From the NCBI GenBank assembly GCA_017991555.1, contig JAGOQM010000002.1, positions 186,001-250,000 on the forward strand: 64,000 bases of DNA, written 5' to 3'. Below are positions 21,875 through 31,437 of the stretch, in pieces. The position numbers were made by a program, and so were the translations under genes. Positions within the stretch are counted from its first letter, which is position 1. Every line of letters starts with the position of its first letter. Source of the stretch: Neisseriaceae bacterium (GTDB lineage: Bacteria; Pseudomonadota; Gammaproteobacteria; Burkholderiales; Neisseriaceae). Below the pieces are notes generated by a model that saw nothing but the letters and a program-made list of their open reading frames with translations, did no database searches and was not told the DNA's origin.

Positions 21875-23431
21875 ATGCTTACTGATTTAGTCGACCTATC
21901 ACGGCTGCAGTTTGGCCTTACTGCCCTATTCCACTTTTTATTTGTCCCGCTCACCATGGGGCTTTCTTGGATATTGGTGATTTGTGAAAGCGCCTACGTC
22001 ATGACGGGCAAAGAAATCTACAAAGACATGACCCGATTTTGGGGCAAGCTTTTTGGGATTAACTTTGCCATGGGCGTCACCACCGGCATTACCCTTGAGT
22101 TTCAGTTTGGCACCAACTGGGCCTATTACTCTCACTATGTTGGTGATATTTTTGGGGTGCCCTTAGCCGTTGAAGGCCTTATGGCCTTCTTTTTAGAATC
22201 CACCTTCGTAGGCTTATTTTTCTTCGGCTGGGACCGGCTGTCCAAAAATAAACACTTAATGGTGACGTTCTTAGTGGCTCTGGGCTCTAACCTCTCGGCT
22301 CTGTGGATCCTCATCGCCAACGCCTGGATGCAAAACCCAGTAGGCGCTGAGTTTAACTATGAAACCATGCGTATGGAGCTCACCAGCATGAGCGAGGTGT
22401 TTTTTAACCCAGTAGCACAGGTTAAGTTTGTACACACCGTCGCCGCCGCCTATGTGACGGCCTCCATGTTTGTCTTAGGCATTTCGGCCCTATACTTACT
22501 CAAAAAACGCGATCAAGGCTTTGCCCTGCGTTCATTTGCCATTGCCTCTGCCTTTGGCTTGGCCTCAGCGCTCTCGGTCGTGGTTCTGGGCGATGAGTCT
22601 GGCTACGAATCGGGCGAAGTGCAAAAGGTGAAGCTCGCGGCCATTGAGGCCGAGTGGAAGACCGAGCCTGCGCCGGCCTCTTTTACCGTGGTGGGGCTGC
22701 CCCATCAGGAAGATGAACAAACCAACTATGCGGTGAAGATTCCGTACGTGATGGGCATCATCGCGACGCGCAGCTTGGATAAGGAAGTCATGGGCCTGAC
22801 CGACCTTAAAAATGCCAACGAAGCGCGCATTCGCAATGGGATGGTGGCGTACGGAGCCCTAGAGCAGCTGCGCAATGGGCCTAAGTCTGACGAAGCGCTG
22901 GCCCTCTTTAATCAACACAAGGCCGACCTAGGCTATGGCCTGCTGCTGAAGAAATACACGGCAGACGTTGTCGACGCAAGCGAGGCCCAAATCATTTCTG
23001 CGGCCAAAGACACGATACCGCACGTGGCGACAATTTTCTGGAGCTTCCGCGGCATGGTGGCCTTAGGCTTCTGGTTTATCCTTGTTTTCATCATGGCAAA
23101 CTACTACTTACACAGCAACAAGCTACAGGAAAAACGCTGGTTTCTAAAAGTCTGCCTGTGGTCGATTCCCCTACCTTGGGTGGCCGCAGAACTGGGGTGG
23201 ATTGTGGCAGAGATGGGGCGCCAACCGTGGACCATTTCGGGCATTTTACCCACCCACCTATCCGTGTCGCAGCTAGACATTAGCCAGGTATGGTTTAGCT
23301 TGGCCGGCCTGCTGAGTATTTACACGCTGCTGTTTATCGTGGAAATGTACCTCATGCTGAAATACATCAAGCTTGGGCCTGCTAGCCTCAAGACCGGTCG
23401 CTATTTTGGCGAATCTGACCACAACGCCTAA
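21875..23431 (+). CDS. cydA: cytochrome bd ubiquinol oxidase subunit I
   Basis: 518 residues. Starts [19 protein letters not shown] with His20 (haem b595 ligand position), contains [13 protein letters not shown] near the C-terminus and a short Q-loop region ([14 protein letters not shown]). Binds haems b558, b595 and d and oxidises quinol at the periplasmic side with high oxygen affinity. Length equals the short Q-loop forms. In operon with cydP, cydB and cydX. Confidence 0.97.
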   Translation: MLTDLVDLSRLQFGLTALFHFLFVPLTMGLSWILVICESAYVMTGKEIYKDMTRFWGKLFGINFAMGVTTGITLEFQFGTNWAYYSHYVGDIFGVPLAVEGLMAFFLESTFVGLFFFGWDRLSKNKHLMVTFLVALGSNLSALWILIANAWMQNPVGAEFNYETMRMELTSMSEVFFNPVAQVKFVHTVAAAYVTASMFVLGISALYLLKKRDQGFALRSFAIASAFGLASALSVVVLGDESGYESGEVQKVKLAAIEAEWKTEPAPASFTVVGLPHQEDEQTNYAVKIPYVMGIIATRSLDKEVMGLTDLKNANEARIRNGMVAYGALEQLRNGPKSDEALALFNQHKADLGYGLLLKKYTADVVDASEAQIISAAKDTIPHVATIFWSFRGMVALGFWFILVFIMANYYLHSNKLQEKRWFLKVCLWSIPLPWVAAELGWIVAEMGRQPWTISGILPTHLSVSQLDISQVWFSLAGLLSIYTLLFIVEMYLMLKYIKLGPASLKTGRYFGESDHNA

Positions 23432-23449
23432 GCGCATAAAGGATCCATT

Positions 23450-24583
23450 ATGATTTTCGATTACGAAACCATTAAGCTTATCTGGTGGGGGCTCATCATT
23501 GTCTTATTCGTTGGGTTTGCCATCACCGACGGCTTTGACATGGGCGTGGCGAGCCTACTGCCCTTTTTAGGCAAAACCGACACCGAGCGCCGCATCATCA
23601 TCAACAGCGTGGGCCCCGTGTGGGAGGGCAATCAAGTTTGGTTTATTACCGCTGCAGGCGCCCTGTTTGCCGCCTGGCCATTGGTGTACGCCACTTCTTT
23701 TTCGACCCTATATGTAGCCTTGATGCTGACGCTGTTTGCCTTATTCATGCGCCCAGTGGGCTTTGATTATCGCAGCAAGCTCAGCAGCCCTCGCTGGCGC
23801 AATGGCTGGGACTGGGCCTTATTCGTCGGCGGCACCGTGCCTGCCGTGGTGTTTGGCGTGGCCTGTGGTAATTTATTCTTAGGCCTGCCGTTCCAGTTCA
23901 ACGATGCCTTACAGGTTAGCTACCACGGTGGCTTTCTTGATTTGCTTAACCCCTTCGCTTTTTTTGCAGGCCTCATGTCTTGGAGCCTCTTGGCCTTCCA
24001 TGGCAGCGTCTATCTCAGCAATAAATCCAGAGGCACTGTGCAGGCACGCGCCCATAAAGCCACCCGCAACATTGGCCTCGCCTTTGTGTTGATTTTCATT
24101 CTGGGCGGCGTGTGGGTTCATTTCATTCCCGGCTTGACCATCACCAGCGCCCCTCACCCTAGCTCGTTCGTTAACCCCTTAGGTAAGGTCGTGGTTCAAA
24201 GCGAGGGAGGCTGGCTTCATAACTACTTAAGCTACCCTATTTTATGGCTCATTCCTGCCCTTGCCGTGGTGGCGGCATTACTGGCCATTACCGGCATTAA
24301 AAAAACGCCCAAGATCAGCATGGTCCTGAGTTCTTTAGTGGTGGCCACCACCATTCTCACGCCGGCAGTGGCCCTGTTTCCCTTCGTGCTGCCGTCATCC
24401 GCACACATTATTTCTAGCCTCACCTTATTTGATGCTGCCTCAAGCCATAAAACCTTAGAGATCATGCTGCTGGCTGCGGTGATTTTTGTGCCGATCATTC
24501 TGTTTTACACCAGCTGGGTGTACCGCGTGATGCGCGGCCCTGTGACCGAAGAGCGGCTAAAAAACGACACCCATAACTACTAA
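23450..24583 (+). CDS. cydB: cytochrome bd ubiquinol oxidase subunit II
   Basis: 377 residues, eight or so transmembrane segments; ADGFDMG-like [26 protein letters not shown] and the [10 protein letters not shown] motif are CydB hallmarks. Partners CydA in the inner membrane. Eighteen bases after cydA; an AAGGA lies upstream of its ATG. Confidence 0.97.
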   Translation: MIFDYETIKLIWWGLIIVLFVGFAITDGFDMGVASLLPFLGKTDTERRIIINSVGPVWEGNQVWFITAAGALFAAWPLVYATSFSTLYVALMLTLFALFMRPVGFDYRSKLSSPRWRNGWDWALFVGGTVPAVVFGVACGNLFLGLPFQFNDALQVSYHGGFLDLLNPFAFFAGLMSWSLLAFHGSVYLSNKSRGTVQARAHKATRNIGLAFVLIFILGGVWVHFIPGLTITSAPHPSSFVNPLGKVVVQSEGGWLHNYLSYPILWLIPALAVVAALLAITGIKKTPKISMVLSSLVVATTILTPAVALFPFVLPSSAHIISSLTLFDAASSHKTLEIMLLAAVIFVPIILFYTSWVYRVMRGPVTEERLKNDTHNY

Positions 24584-24618
24584 CCCTGCGGGCGTCACCG
24601 CTTAAGAAAGGACAATAT

Positions 24619-24729
24619 ATGTGGTATTTTGCTTGGTTACTCGGCCTAGGATTGGCCATTAGCACGGGGATTATTGGGGTATTGTGGCTGGAAAGTCAGT
24701 TTTCCTTCCAAGACCGCCCCGAAGAATAA
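24619..24729 (+). CDS. cydX: CydX, cytochrome bd small subunit
   Basis: 36 residues, MWYFAWLLGLGLAISTGIIG at the start, then VLWLESQ and an acidic tail ending DRPEE. One transmembrane helix with the CydX pattern WYF-W-LG. Preceded by AAAGGACA. Required in E. coli for stability and activity of the bd oxidase. Confidence 0.92.
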   Translation: MWYFAWLLGLGLAISTGIIGVLWLESQFSFQDRPEE

Positions 24730-24745
24730 ATGATTGACTCACCAA

Positions 24746-24772
24746 AACAGCCTTATAGAAGGCTGTTTTTTA
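24746..24772 (+). terminator. cydPABX terminator
   Basis: AACAGCCTT ATAG AAGGCTGTT followed by TTTTA, 17 bases after the cydX stop. Confidence 0.9.
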
Positions 24773-24920
24773 TTTTCTTATCAACGCGGCATCACTAGCG
24801 AAAGCAAGCACCTATAGAAAATAAGATTCAATCGGGCCCTTTGAACACGCATGACAAATTTGACAAAATGGCGCCAGCCGTTTAACTTTCAAGCTTATCC
24901 CAAAATAAAAAAAGCACACT

Positions 24921-25472
24921 ATGAAACCAATTATTAAACGCTTTGTGCTGCATTTCGGCGAAATGGGTAGCCTATGGGGCATAAATAGAACCGTAGGGCA
25001 GATGTATGCCTTACTGTATCTGTCTCAAAAGCCACTTAACGCCGACGACCTTGTGCAAGCACTGCAAGTTTCACGTTCCAACGTGAGTGTGGGTCTAAAA
25101 GAGTTACAGTCATGGAAACTGATACGCCTGGTTCACTATCCACAGGACCGACGCGATTACTTCACGACCCCAGAAGACGTCTGGCAAATCTTTAAAACCC
25201 TCATCGAAGAAAAACGCCGCCGCGAAGTAGAACCGACCCTGTCGATGCTTCGGGATACGTTATTGGTTAAACCAGAAGACAAAGAAGAACAATACGCGCA
25301 GGAACGCATCCACGAAATGCACGAATTGATCGACTTAGCCAGTAATTGGTTTGATGACGTACAAAAACTTTCCCCAGAAACCTTAGCCAAGCTCATGAAG
25401 CTCGGCAGCAAGGTCAATCGACTATTGGAAACCATGGAAAAATTAAAATTAGGCGGCTCTAAATCCTCCTAA
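24921..25472 (+). CDS. GbsR/MarR-type transcriptional regulator
   Basis: 183 residues. Winged-helix HTH at about 20-80 (GQMYALLYLSQKPLNADDLV, VSRSNVSVGLKELQSW, and wing HYPQDRRDYFTT), then a long helical dimerisation part. This is the GbsR type of MarR-like regulator, whose Bacillus member senses choline. Here the bet genes are 13 kb away, so a link is speculative. Alone between two terminators. Confidence 0.8.
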   Translation: MKPIIKRFVLHFGEMGSLWGINRTVGQMYALLYLSQKPLNADDLVQALQVSRSNVSVGLKELQSWKLIRLVHYPQDRRDYFTTPEDVWQIFKTLIEEKRRREVEPTLSMLRDTLLVKPEDKEEQYAQERIHEMHELIDLASNWFDDVQKLSPETLAKLMKLGSKVNRLLETMEKLKLGGSKSS

Positions 25473-25489
25473 TGCGAGCATGCTCCAAA

Positions 25490-25520
25490 ACACCAATCAT
25501 TTAATTGTTTGGTGTTTTTT
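25490..25520 (+). terminator. terminator after the GbsR-like gene
   Basis: ACACCAA...TTGGTGT followed by TTTTTT. Confidence 0.8.
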
Positions 25521-25591
25521 TCGTCTGCTGCTTTCTATTAACCTTTGCACGACGCAGCCGTTGACGAACTCAAAGACTGCTCATATTTGAG

Positions 25592-26380
25592 ATGATTATG
25601 GGCTTAGACCTATTGTTTTTAATGTTTCTGGTGGCCTTAGTGGCCAGCTTCTGCGACGCCATTGCCGGCGGCGGGGGGTTGCTTACCTTACCCTCTTTAC
25701 TCCTCGCAGGCGTTGAACCTGTGTCGGCATTGGCCACCAACAAACTACAAGCCTCTGTCGGCAGCGTGTCGGCAGCGCTGACGTTTATTCGAAAAGGCAT
25801 CGTAAGCTGGACCAAAATATGGCCGATGGCCTTAAGCGCCGGCATCGGCTCTTTGCTCGGGGCACTGTCGGTCAACCTATTGCCACCAGAAGTCCTCAAA
25901 GGCTTTGTGCCGATATTGTTGATCGCCGTGGCCCTGTACTTTATCTTTTCGCCCAAGCTCAGCGACCTCGATGGCAAACCCAAAATGTCGGCCTTTGCCT
26001 TCGGCCTCACCGTGGTGCCGGCCATTGGCTTTTACGACGGTATTTTTGGCCCCGGCACGGGCTCGTTCCTGACCTTAGGCTTTGTTTCACTGATGGGCTA
26101 CGGCATCATTAAGTCTATTGGTCACACCAAGGTCCTCAATGCCGCCACTAACCTGGGCGCACTGCTGATCTTTTTAACCTACGGTAAGATCATCTGGGCT
26201 TTGGCCTTAGCCATGGCCGTGGGCTCGTTTATTGGGGCGCAGCTAGGCGCGCGCTTTGCCATGAAGGCCGGTGCCAAAGTGGTGAAGCCAATGCTGATCA
26301 CCATTTGCTGCCTGATGGCCATCAAACTCTTGATGGAAGCCGACCACCCTATTCGTCTGTTCTTTGCCCAACTCTTTTAG
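25592..26380 (+). CDS. TSUP (TauE/SafE) family permease
   Basis: 262 residues, about eight hydrophobic segments. CDAIAGGGGLLTLPSLLLAG in the first half and GFYDGIFGPGTGSFLTL in the second are the repeated TauE signatures. Probably exports or imports sulfur-containing organic anions such as sulfoacetate or sulfite; the substrate cannot be read from sequence. Start could be this ATG or the one two codons on. Confidence 0.9.
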   Translation: MIMGLDLLFLMFLVALVASFCDAIAGGGGLLTLPSLLLAGVEPVSALATNKLQASVGSVSAALTFIRKGIVSWTKIWPMALSAGIGSLLGALSVNLLPPEVLKGFVPILLIAVALYFIFSPKLSDLDGKPKMSAFAFGLTVVPAIGFYDGIFGPGTGSFLTLGFVSLMGYGIIKSIGHTKVLNAATNLGALLIFLTYGKIIWALALAMAVGSFIGAQLGARFAMKAGAKVVKPMLITICCLMAIKLLMEADHPIRLFFAQLF

Positions 26381-26404
26381 AGCCTCACTGAGTCATCTAA
26401 AAAA

Positions 26405-26447
26405 ACCAAGGCCATGACCCTAAAAACGTCATGGCCTTGGTTTTTTT
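26405..26447 (+). terminator. TSUP gene terminator
   Basis: 14-bp perfect stem ACCAAGGCCATGAC/GTCATGGCCTTGGT, then TTTTTT. Confidence 0.92.
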
Positions 26448-26553
26448 AAAAGGGCCACTTTGTACTCACCCGAGGCTGTTTTTACGCACACCCGACCATC
26501 ATCTTAAAAATATTATTCAATATAATTCAGCAACTTAACCAAAAAACCATGCG

Positions 26554-26599
26554 AATGATAACAATTCCTATTCACAAACAAAAATAAAGTCTGTATAGT
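26554..26599 (+). promoter_or_regulatory. Fur-type promoter of a small RNA
   Basis: Fur-box-like AATGATAACAATTCCTATTC (26554-26573) overlapping a -35 TTCACA (26571-26576), 17-base spacer, -10 TATAGT (26594-26599). The same layout recurs at 27180-27225 in front of the haem gene. Confidence 0.75.
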
Positions 26600-26605
26600 T
26601 TGGGC

Positions 26606-26664
26606 TTGGTAGTGGTTTGTGTTCCTTTTCAAGCCCCTTGGGTCCACCAAGGGGCCTTTTTTTG
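26606..26664 (+). ncRNA. candidate Fur-regulated small RNA (copy 1)
   Basis: Short transcript, about 58 bases, from the promoter ending at 26599 to a strong terminator (GCCCCTTG 26633-26640, CAAGGGGC 26648-26655, then TTTTTTT). Its 5' half contains a pyrimidine-rich GTGGTTTGTGTTCCTTTT, complementary to Shine-Dalgarno-type AAAGGAA. A 23-base identical block (26608-26630) recurs at 27788-27810. No reading frame. Analogous in logic to Neisseria NrrF or E. coli RyhB, but I do not claim homology. Confidence 0.7.
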
Positions 26665-26747
26665 TCTGGGCAAAATGGCGGTATCCACCAATCAGACATC
26701 TTTTGAGTATGATGCCCGTCGCCATTCCTTCGCCCCTAATCCTCATC

Positions 26748-27000
26748 CACCAACCAGCCAACGGCCCCAGCCTAACCCTGGTTTAATGGACGTCCGTATT
26801 GTGTCGCCTTTTTTAACATGATGTGCGGCATGAAGGCCGATGGGAAGGCTACGCTTTATTCGCCCTACGGCAGCTAACCACCATTCACCAACCAGCCAAT
26901 GGTGTCGCGTTGGTTTTACATGATCGTGAGCATCAAGGCTGGTGGGTAGGCTTCGGGAGACCGCATTGCCCTTATGCCCACGCACATCATGCTGACTCAT
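26748..27000. repeat. two degenerate copies of a dispersed repeat
   Basis: CACCAACCAGCCAA occurs at about 26749 and 26886. Each is followed some 65 or 30 bases later by an ACATGAT...GCAT-AAGGC--TGGG-AGGCT block (26814-26870 and 26916-26961). A third relative lies at 56076-56135. The rest of 26665-27120 has no gene that I can support. Confidence 0.55.
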
Positions 27001-27179
27001 AAAGCCCTACGGTTGGCAGAAGGTGTTAGCCCTTGACCTGACAGCCACGGCGCCCACACACCACCACAAGACTGCACAGAACATCAGGGCCTACTCGCCC
27101 TATGGTGATGATGCCGTCACACAGTGATCATTTATTTTTATCGCTATACTTTTCAACAACATAGTTATTTAATTGGACT

Positions 27180-27225
27180 AATGATAATAATTCCTATTCC
27201 CATGTAGAAAAAACCACTGTATGAT
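27180..27225 (+). promoter_or_regulatory. Fur-type promoter of the haem gene
   Basis: AATGATAATAATTCCTATTC (27180-27199), -35 TTCCCA (27197-27202), 17-base spacer, -10 TATGAT (27220-27225). Matches the sRNA promoter at 26554-26599 nearly base for base over the Fur box. Confidence 0.8.
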
Positions 27226-27257
27226 GCAGTTCATGGTCACCAACAAAGAGCGACACG

Positions 27258-27782
27258 ATGAGCACCCAGAAAACAGCCCAGCAGCTTAGCGACAGCCTTA
27301 TTGACTTACATGGTCGCAGTAAGACGCTGATGATGGCCACGCAAACAGAAGACGCCACGCCACACATTAGCTATAGCCCCTACGCGCTGCTTAATGGCAA
27401 ATATTATGTCTTTCTATCGGCCCTAGCAGAACACACTCGGCATTTAACCGAACGGCCACAGGCCAGCATCATGCTGATTGAGGACGAACAGGACACCCGT
27501 AATCTATATGCCCGAGCCAGGCTCAGCTGGGTGGCGCAAGCCCGCGTGATTGCTCGTGAAGCCACGTTATTTAACCAGGCCATTGAGCAGCTAAAAGCAC
27601 GAACCGGCGCGACCATTGACCTACTGGTGAGCCTCAACGATTTTGATTTATTTGAACTGACGCCGCAACACGGGCGCTTGGTTTTAGGATTTGGCCAAGC
27701 TTATCAGATTAAGCCTGAAGATTTAATCGCCATAATGGCACACGAAAAAGCGATCAATTTGACGCACATAACAACGCAATGA
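27258..27782 (+). CDS. HugZ/HutZ family haem utilisation protein
   Basis: 174 residues with the split-barrel fold of pyridoxamine-phosphate-oxidase-like haem proteins: TLMMATQTEDATPHISYSPY, YYVFLSALAEHTRHL, ASIMLIEDE and the C-terminal FELTPQHGRLVLGFGQAY. HutZ/HugZ bind haem and open it to release iron. The Fur-type promoter fits iron-starvation expression. Length equals Vibrio HutZ. Five bases after the stop begins the sibling small-RNA sequence. Confidence 0.9.
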   Translation: MSTQKTAQQLSDSLIDLHGRSKTLMMATQTEDATPHISYSPYALLNGKYYVFLSALAEHTRHLTERPQASIMLIEDEQDTRNLYARARLSWVAQARVIAREATLFNQAIEQLKARTGATIDLLVSLNDFDLFELTPQHGRLVLGFGQAYQIKPEDLIAIMAHEKAINLTHITTQ

Positions 27783-27787
27783 TTTTT

Positions 27788-27841
27788 GGTAGTGGTTTGT
27801 GTTCCTTTTCTAGCCCCTTACTCGTTAAGGGGCATTTTTTT
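27788..27841 (+). ncRNA. sibling small RNA in the haem gene 3' UTR (copy 2)
   Basis: Identical to copy 1 over 27788-27810, then a terminator with a re-paired stem GCCCCTTA CTCGT TAAGGGGC and seven T. The stem bases differ from copy 1 in both arms together (TTG/CAA versus TTA/TAA), a compensatory change that supports an RNA function. Probably released from the haem gene mRNA by processing, or just its terminator. Confidence 0.65.
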
Positions 27842-28080
27842 GCCCATGACCATTGGCCCAGCTGAACATAATCGACTTAAGCCGTGGCTTGGCCATCGCA
27901 AACCACCACACGCCCACCCCCACGACGACAGGAGGCCATCGGCCTTGTCAGCACCCACCCCAAAGCACAGACACGCAGTATAACGACCATGTGGTTAAGC
28001 CCACATGGCTGGTTCAGACCGTCATTGAATCATTAAAGCGAACAGACATCACGTTGGGGGCTTCATTGCCCCAACGCGGT
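27842..28080. other. gene-free gap before mtgA 3' end
   Basis: Nothing convincing except an inverted repeat GTTGGGG/CCCCAAC at 28053-28074 just past the mtgA stop, which may stop mtgA transcripts although it lacks a T-run. Confidence 0.35.
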
Positions 28081-28770
28081 TTATTTGGGAACCGTGACCG
28101 CATTCATGCGTCGGTTAATGATGTTGGTTTTGTTGGTTAAGGCGCGTGATTTTCGATTCTCATCGTAAAAGCGTGGCCGCGTCACCATGCTCGCCAAACG
28201 TGCCGCTTGGGCCTTGGTTAAGTTGTCAGAAGAACGCTTAAAGTAGTATTGACTAGCCGCCTCGGCACCATAAACACCGTGCCCCCACTCGATCACGTTT
28301 AGATAAATTTCATAAATCCGTTTTTTATCCGTGCTGCCTTCTAGCAGCAGCGTGAGCCAGGCCTCTTCGCCTTTACGGACATAGCTGCGGGCTTCCCATA
28401 AAAATAGGTTTTTCACCAGCTGCTGGGTAATGGTTGAGCCACCGGCCTTCACTTCGCCATTTTTTTCATTGCGGCGCATCGCATAGCGAATGCCATTCCA
28501 ATCAAAGCCATCATGGCGAATAAAACTGGCGTCCTCAGACGCAATCAAGGCATGCTTGAGGTTGCTGCTCAGCTCGTCATAAGGCCGCCACTGATAGTTC
28601 AGCACCACCTCTGGGTCTTCTGCCTTAAGCGTTTGCATGCGGTCGCGCATAAAGGCGGTCGACTCTGGCCCCACGGCACGCCAAAACAGCATGGCGCCAT
28701 AGGCGTAAACGTTAAACAAAACCACCGCTGCCACAGCAGCGGTGATCAGCCATTTAAGCCATTTAAACAT
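28081..28770 (-). CDS. mtgA: monofunctional biosynthetic peptidoglycan transglycosylase
   Basis: 229 residues from the ATG at 28770 (MFKWLKWLI). One N-terminal membrane anchor, then the GT51 domain: IASEDASFIRHDGFD with the catalytic Glu, GGSTITQQLVKNLFLW, RKGEEAWLTLLLE, KKRIYEIYLNVIEWG. Polymerises lipid II glycan strands at the periplasmic face. Starts eight bases after the aroE stop, an operon arrangement found in many beta-proteobacteria. Confidence 0.95.
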   Translation of the reverse strand: MFKWLKWLITAAVAAVVLFNVYAYGAMLFWRAVGPESTAFMRDRMQTLKAEDPEVVLNYQWRPYDELSSNLKHALIASEDASFIRHDGFDWNGIRYAMRRNEKNGEVKAGGSTITQQLVKNLFLWEARSYVRKGEEAWLTLLLEGSTDKKRIYEIYLNVIEWGHGVYGAEAASQYYFKRSSDNLTKAQAARLASMVTRPRFYDENRKSRALTNKTNIINRRMNAVTVPK

Positions 28771-28778
28771 AGGGAAGC

Positions 28779-29603
28779 CTAAGCCAACTGTTCGCGTAAG
28801 GCATTGGTCACCGAACGGGTTTCGGGTTTGTAGCCACGCCAAATTTCATATGAGGCAGCAGCCTGCTCTACCAGCATGCCCAAGCCATCGGCTAAGATAC
28901 CGGCTTTTTCGGCCTGAGCGCGCTTAAGAAACTCGGTTAGGCCCGACCCATACACCATGTCATAGGCCAAGGTTTTTTCGGTAAAGATGCCTTTCGGGAT
29001 TGGCGGCAATTCATTATTTAGGCTGCTAGAAGTGCCATTAATAATCACATCGAACTCATGCCCTTCTAACTCTTCATAAGGCAAGATGTCGATTTGATGG
29101 CCCTCAAACTGAGACACCAAGGCTTTAGCACGATCCAAGTTGCGGTTGGCAATGGTCACAGACAGCGGCAGCTGCGCCAAAATAGGCTGTAATACGCCAC
29201 GAACGGCACCACCCGCGCCCAAAATTAAGACCCGACGCGCAATCAAAGGGCAATCTAAATTATTTAAGATGTCGCTGACGATGCCAACGCCATCGGTGTT
29301 GTCGCCCAACAGCTTACCATTGGGCAAAATGCTGATGGTGTTAACGGCCAAAGCAGCTTCTGCCCGCTCGGTGCGCTCGTCCACAAACTCATAGGCATCC
29401 CCCTTAAACGGCAGGGTGATGTTTAAACCCGAGCCACCGGCTTCAAAAAACGCCTGAGCCACGGTTTTAAAACCATCCAGCGGCGCCAAAATGCGCTCAT
29501 AGCTCAAGGCAATGTTTTCTTGCTTGGCAAACGCCAAATGAATCTCTGGCGAGCGGCTGTGTTCGATCGGATGACCGACAACCGCGTAACGTAGTTCTTT
29601 CAT
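28779..29603 (-). CDS. aroE: shikimate dehydrogenase
   Basis: 274 residues from the ATG at 29603, behind AGGGTG. SRSP (substrate-binding Ser pair), NITLPFKGDAY with the catalytic Lys, DNTDGVGI, and the Rossmann GAGGAVRGV. NADPH-dependent reduction of 3-dehydroshikimate in the shikimate pathway. First gene of an aroE-mtgA unit. Confidence 0.96.
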   Translation of the reverse strand: MKELRYAVVGHPIEHSRSPEIHLAFAKQENIALSYERILAPLDGFKTVAQAFFEAGGSGLNITLPFKGDAYEFVDERTERAEAALAVNTISILPNGKLLGDNTDGVGIVSDILNNLDCPLIARRVLILGAGGAVRGVLQPILAQLPLSVTIANRNLDRAKALVSQFEGHQIDILPYEELEGHEFDVIINGTSSSLNNELPPIPKGIFTEKTLAYDMVYGSGLTEFLKRAQAEKAGILADGLGMLVEQAAASYEIWRGYKPETRSVTNALREQLA

Positions 29604-29964
29604 ATTCACACCCTATAGCGATATCAATTATATTGTGTCGATACTTTGCCCTTAAACGCGGCTTTTTTCAACTCTTATCGTCAACATTCTGCCTTTTTTA
29701 CCCGCCAAACAGCCTATTTGCTTGTTTTTAACGCCCTTCAAGCACAATGACATTGTTATAAACCAGCCCTATTTGAACGGCTTTATCGCCTATATGCGCC
29801 GAAATGGGCTTATTTAAGCAGGCTTTAAGCCAGCGCCAGACTATTTTTTCTCCGAGCCATTCTTTTATCAAAATACTTATGGCACAATGTACCGACAGCC
29901 CAGTACACACATGGGTGTCACCGTTATTTCTCATGCATCACCCCACCCATACTAGGAGACACAG
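29604..29964. other. divergent aroE-glnA intergenic region
   Basis: About 360 bases without a gene. Must hold the promoters of both genes. A TGGCAC at 29879 resembles the -24 half of a sigma54 site but the -12 half is missing. No other clear element. Confidence 0.4.
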
Positions 29965-31383
29965 ATGTCTGTTGCACACGTCGTAGAGTTGATAAAGGCA
30001 CACAAAATTCGTTTCATCGATTTACGCCTTACCGACACTAAAGGTAAAGAGCACCACGTAACCATTCCTGCCCACGTTTTGCTGGAAGACCCAGAAGAAT
30101 GGTTTGAGTCAGGCCAGCCGTTTGACGGTTCTTCAATGGCCGGCTGGAAAGGTGTTCAGGCATCTGACATGTTATTGATTGCCGACCCAGACAGTGCCAA
30201 CATTGATCCGTTCTTTGATGAGCCTACCCTCATCCTAACCTGTGACGTGATTGACCCTGCCAATGGTCAAGGCTACGATCGTTGCCCACGCTCTGTGGCC
30301 AAACGTGCGGAACATTACTTAAAAGCTTCAGGCATTGGCGACACCGCCTTCTTTGGCCCAGAGCCAGAGTTTTTTGTCTTCGACAGCGTCGAATTTGAAA
30401 CCGATGCCTCTGGCACCCGTTTCCAAATCAATGCCGAAGAAGCCGCCTGGTCTTCTGGTAAAAGCCTTAACGGTGGCAACACTGGCCACCGTCCGATGAT
30501 GAAAGGCGGCTACTTTCCAGTACCACCGGTTGATTCAGGCCAAGACATGCGCTCGGCCATGGTGATGACCATGGAAGACATGGGCGTGCCCGTAGAAGTG
30601 CACCACCACGAAGTCGGCACCGCCGGCCAAATGGAAATCGGTACCCGCTTCAGCACCCTAACCAAACGGGCGGACTGGACTCAGGTAATGAAATACGTGA
30701 TCCACAACGTGGCTCATAATTATGGCAAAACCGCCACCTTCATGCCCAAACCAATCATGGGTGACAACGGTTCTGGCATGCACGTCCACCAGTCTATTTG
30801 GAAGGACGGCCAAAATCTATTTGCCGGCGACGGCTACGGCGGCCTGTCGGACACCGCGCTTTACTACATTGGCGGCATCATCAAGCACGCCAAAGCGCTG
30901 AACGCGATCACCAACCCCAGCACTAACTCGTACAAACGTTTGGTGCCTCATTACGAAGCCCCCACCAAGCTGGCCTATTCGGCCAAAAACCGTTCGGCCT
31001 CGATTCGCATTCCTTACGTGGCCAGCACCAAAGGTCGCCGTATTGAAGCGCGCTTCCCAGACCCAATGGCCAACCCTTACCTGTGCTTTGCGGCATTATT
31101 AATGGCAGGCTTAGACGGCATTCAAAACAAAATTCATCCTGGCGATGCGGCAGATAAAAACCTGTACGACCTACCGCCGGAAGAAGACAAATTGATTCCA
31201 ACCGTGTGCACTTCATTAGAAGAAGCCTTGGCAGCGCTACAGGCTGACCACGAGTTCTTGACCCGTGGTGGCGTGTTCAGCGAAGACTGGGTGCAAAGCT
31301 ACATTACGCTCAAAATGGCCGACGTGACCCGCATGCAAATGGCGCCACACCCATTAGAATTTGAAATGTATTACAGCCTGTAA
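29965..31383 (+). CDS. glnA: glutamine synthetase type I
   Basis: 472 residues behind AGGAGA. Beta-grasp start [20 protein letters not shown], catalytic [30 protein letters not shown], and the adenylylation loop [10 protein letters not shown] with its Tyr, so activity is likely controlled by GlnE. Dodecameric cytoplasmic enzyme for ammonium assimilation. Monocistronic, with its own terminator. Confidence 0.98.
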   Translation: MSVAHVVELIKAHKIRFIDLRLTDTKGKEHHVTIPAHVLLEDPEEWFESGQPFDGSSMAGWKGVQASDMLLIADPDSANIDPFFDEPTLILTCDVIDPANGQGYDRCPRSVAKRAEHYLKASGIGDTAFFGPEPEFFVFDSVEFETDASGTRFQINAEEAAWSSGKSLNGGNTGHRPMMKGGYFPVPPVDSGQDMRSAMVMTMEDMGVPVEVHHHEVGTAGQMEIGTRFSTLTKRADWTQVMKYVIHNVAHNYGKTATFMPKPIMGDNGSGMHVHQSIWKDGQNLFAGDGYGGLSDTALYYIGGIIKHAKALNAITNPSTNSYKRLVPHYEAPTKLAYSAKNRSASIRIPYVASTKGRRIEARFPDPMANPYLCFAALLMAGLDGIQNKIHPGDAADKNLYDLPPEEDKLIPTVCTSLEEALAALQADHEFLTRGGVFSEDWVQSYITLKMADVTRMQMAPHPLEFEMYYSL

Positions 31384-31402
31384 GACCTTCAAGACGACAC
31401 CA

Positions 31403-31437
31403 GCGTGCCTTCTATTCTATTAGAGGGCACGTTTTTT
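31403..31437 (+). terminator. glnA terminator
   Basis: CGTGCC(T)TCTA...TAGA(G)GGCACG followed by TTTTTT. Lies against the convergent chorismate mutase end. Confidence 0.85.

Noticed and set aside
26606..26664. Direct homologue of Neisseria NrrF
   Set aside because: Promoter logic is alike, but I cannot show sequence homology and this RNA is much shorter.
27786..28140. Short frames after the haem gene
   Set aside because: They start inside the small-RNA terminator or overlap mtgA out of frame.
29874..29900. Sigma54 promoter for glnA
   Set aside because: Only TGGCAC of the -24 box is present; the TTGC of the -12 box is missing at the required distance.
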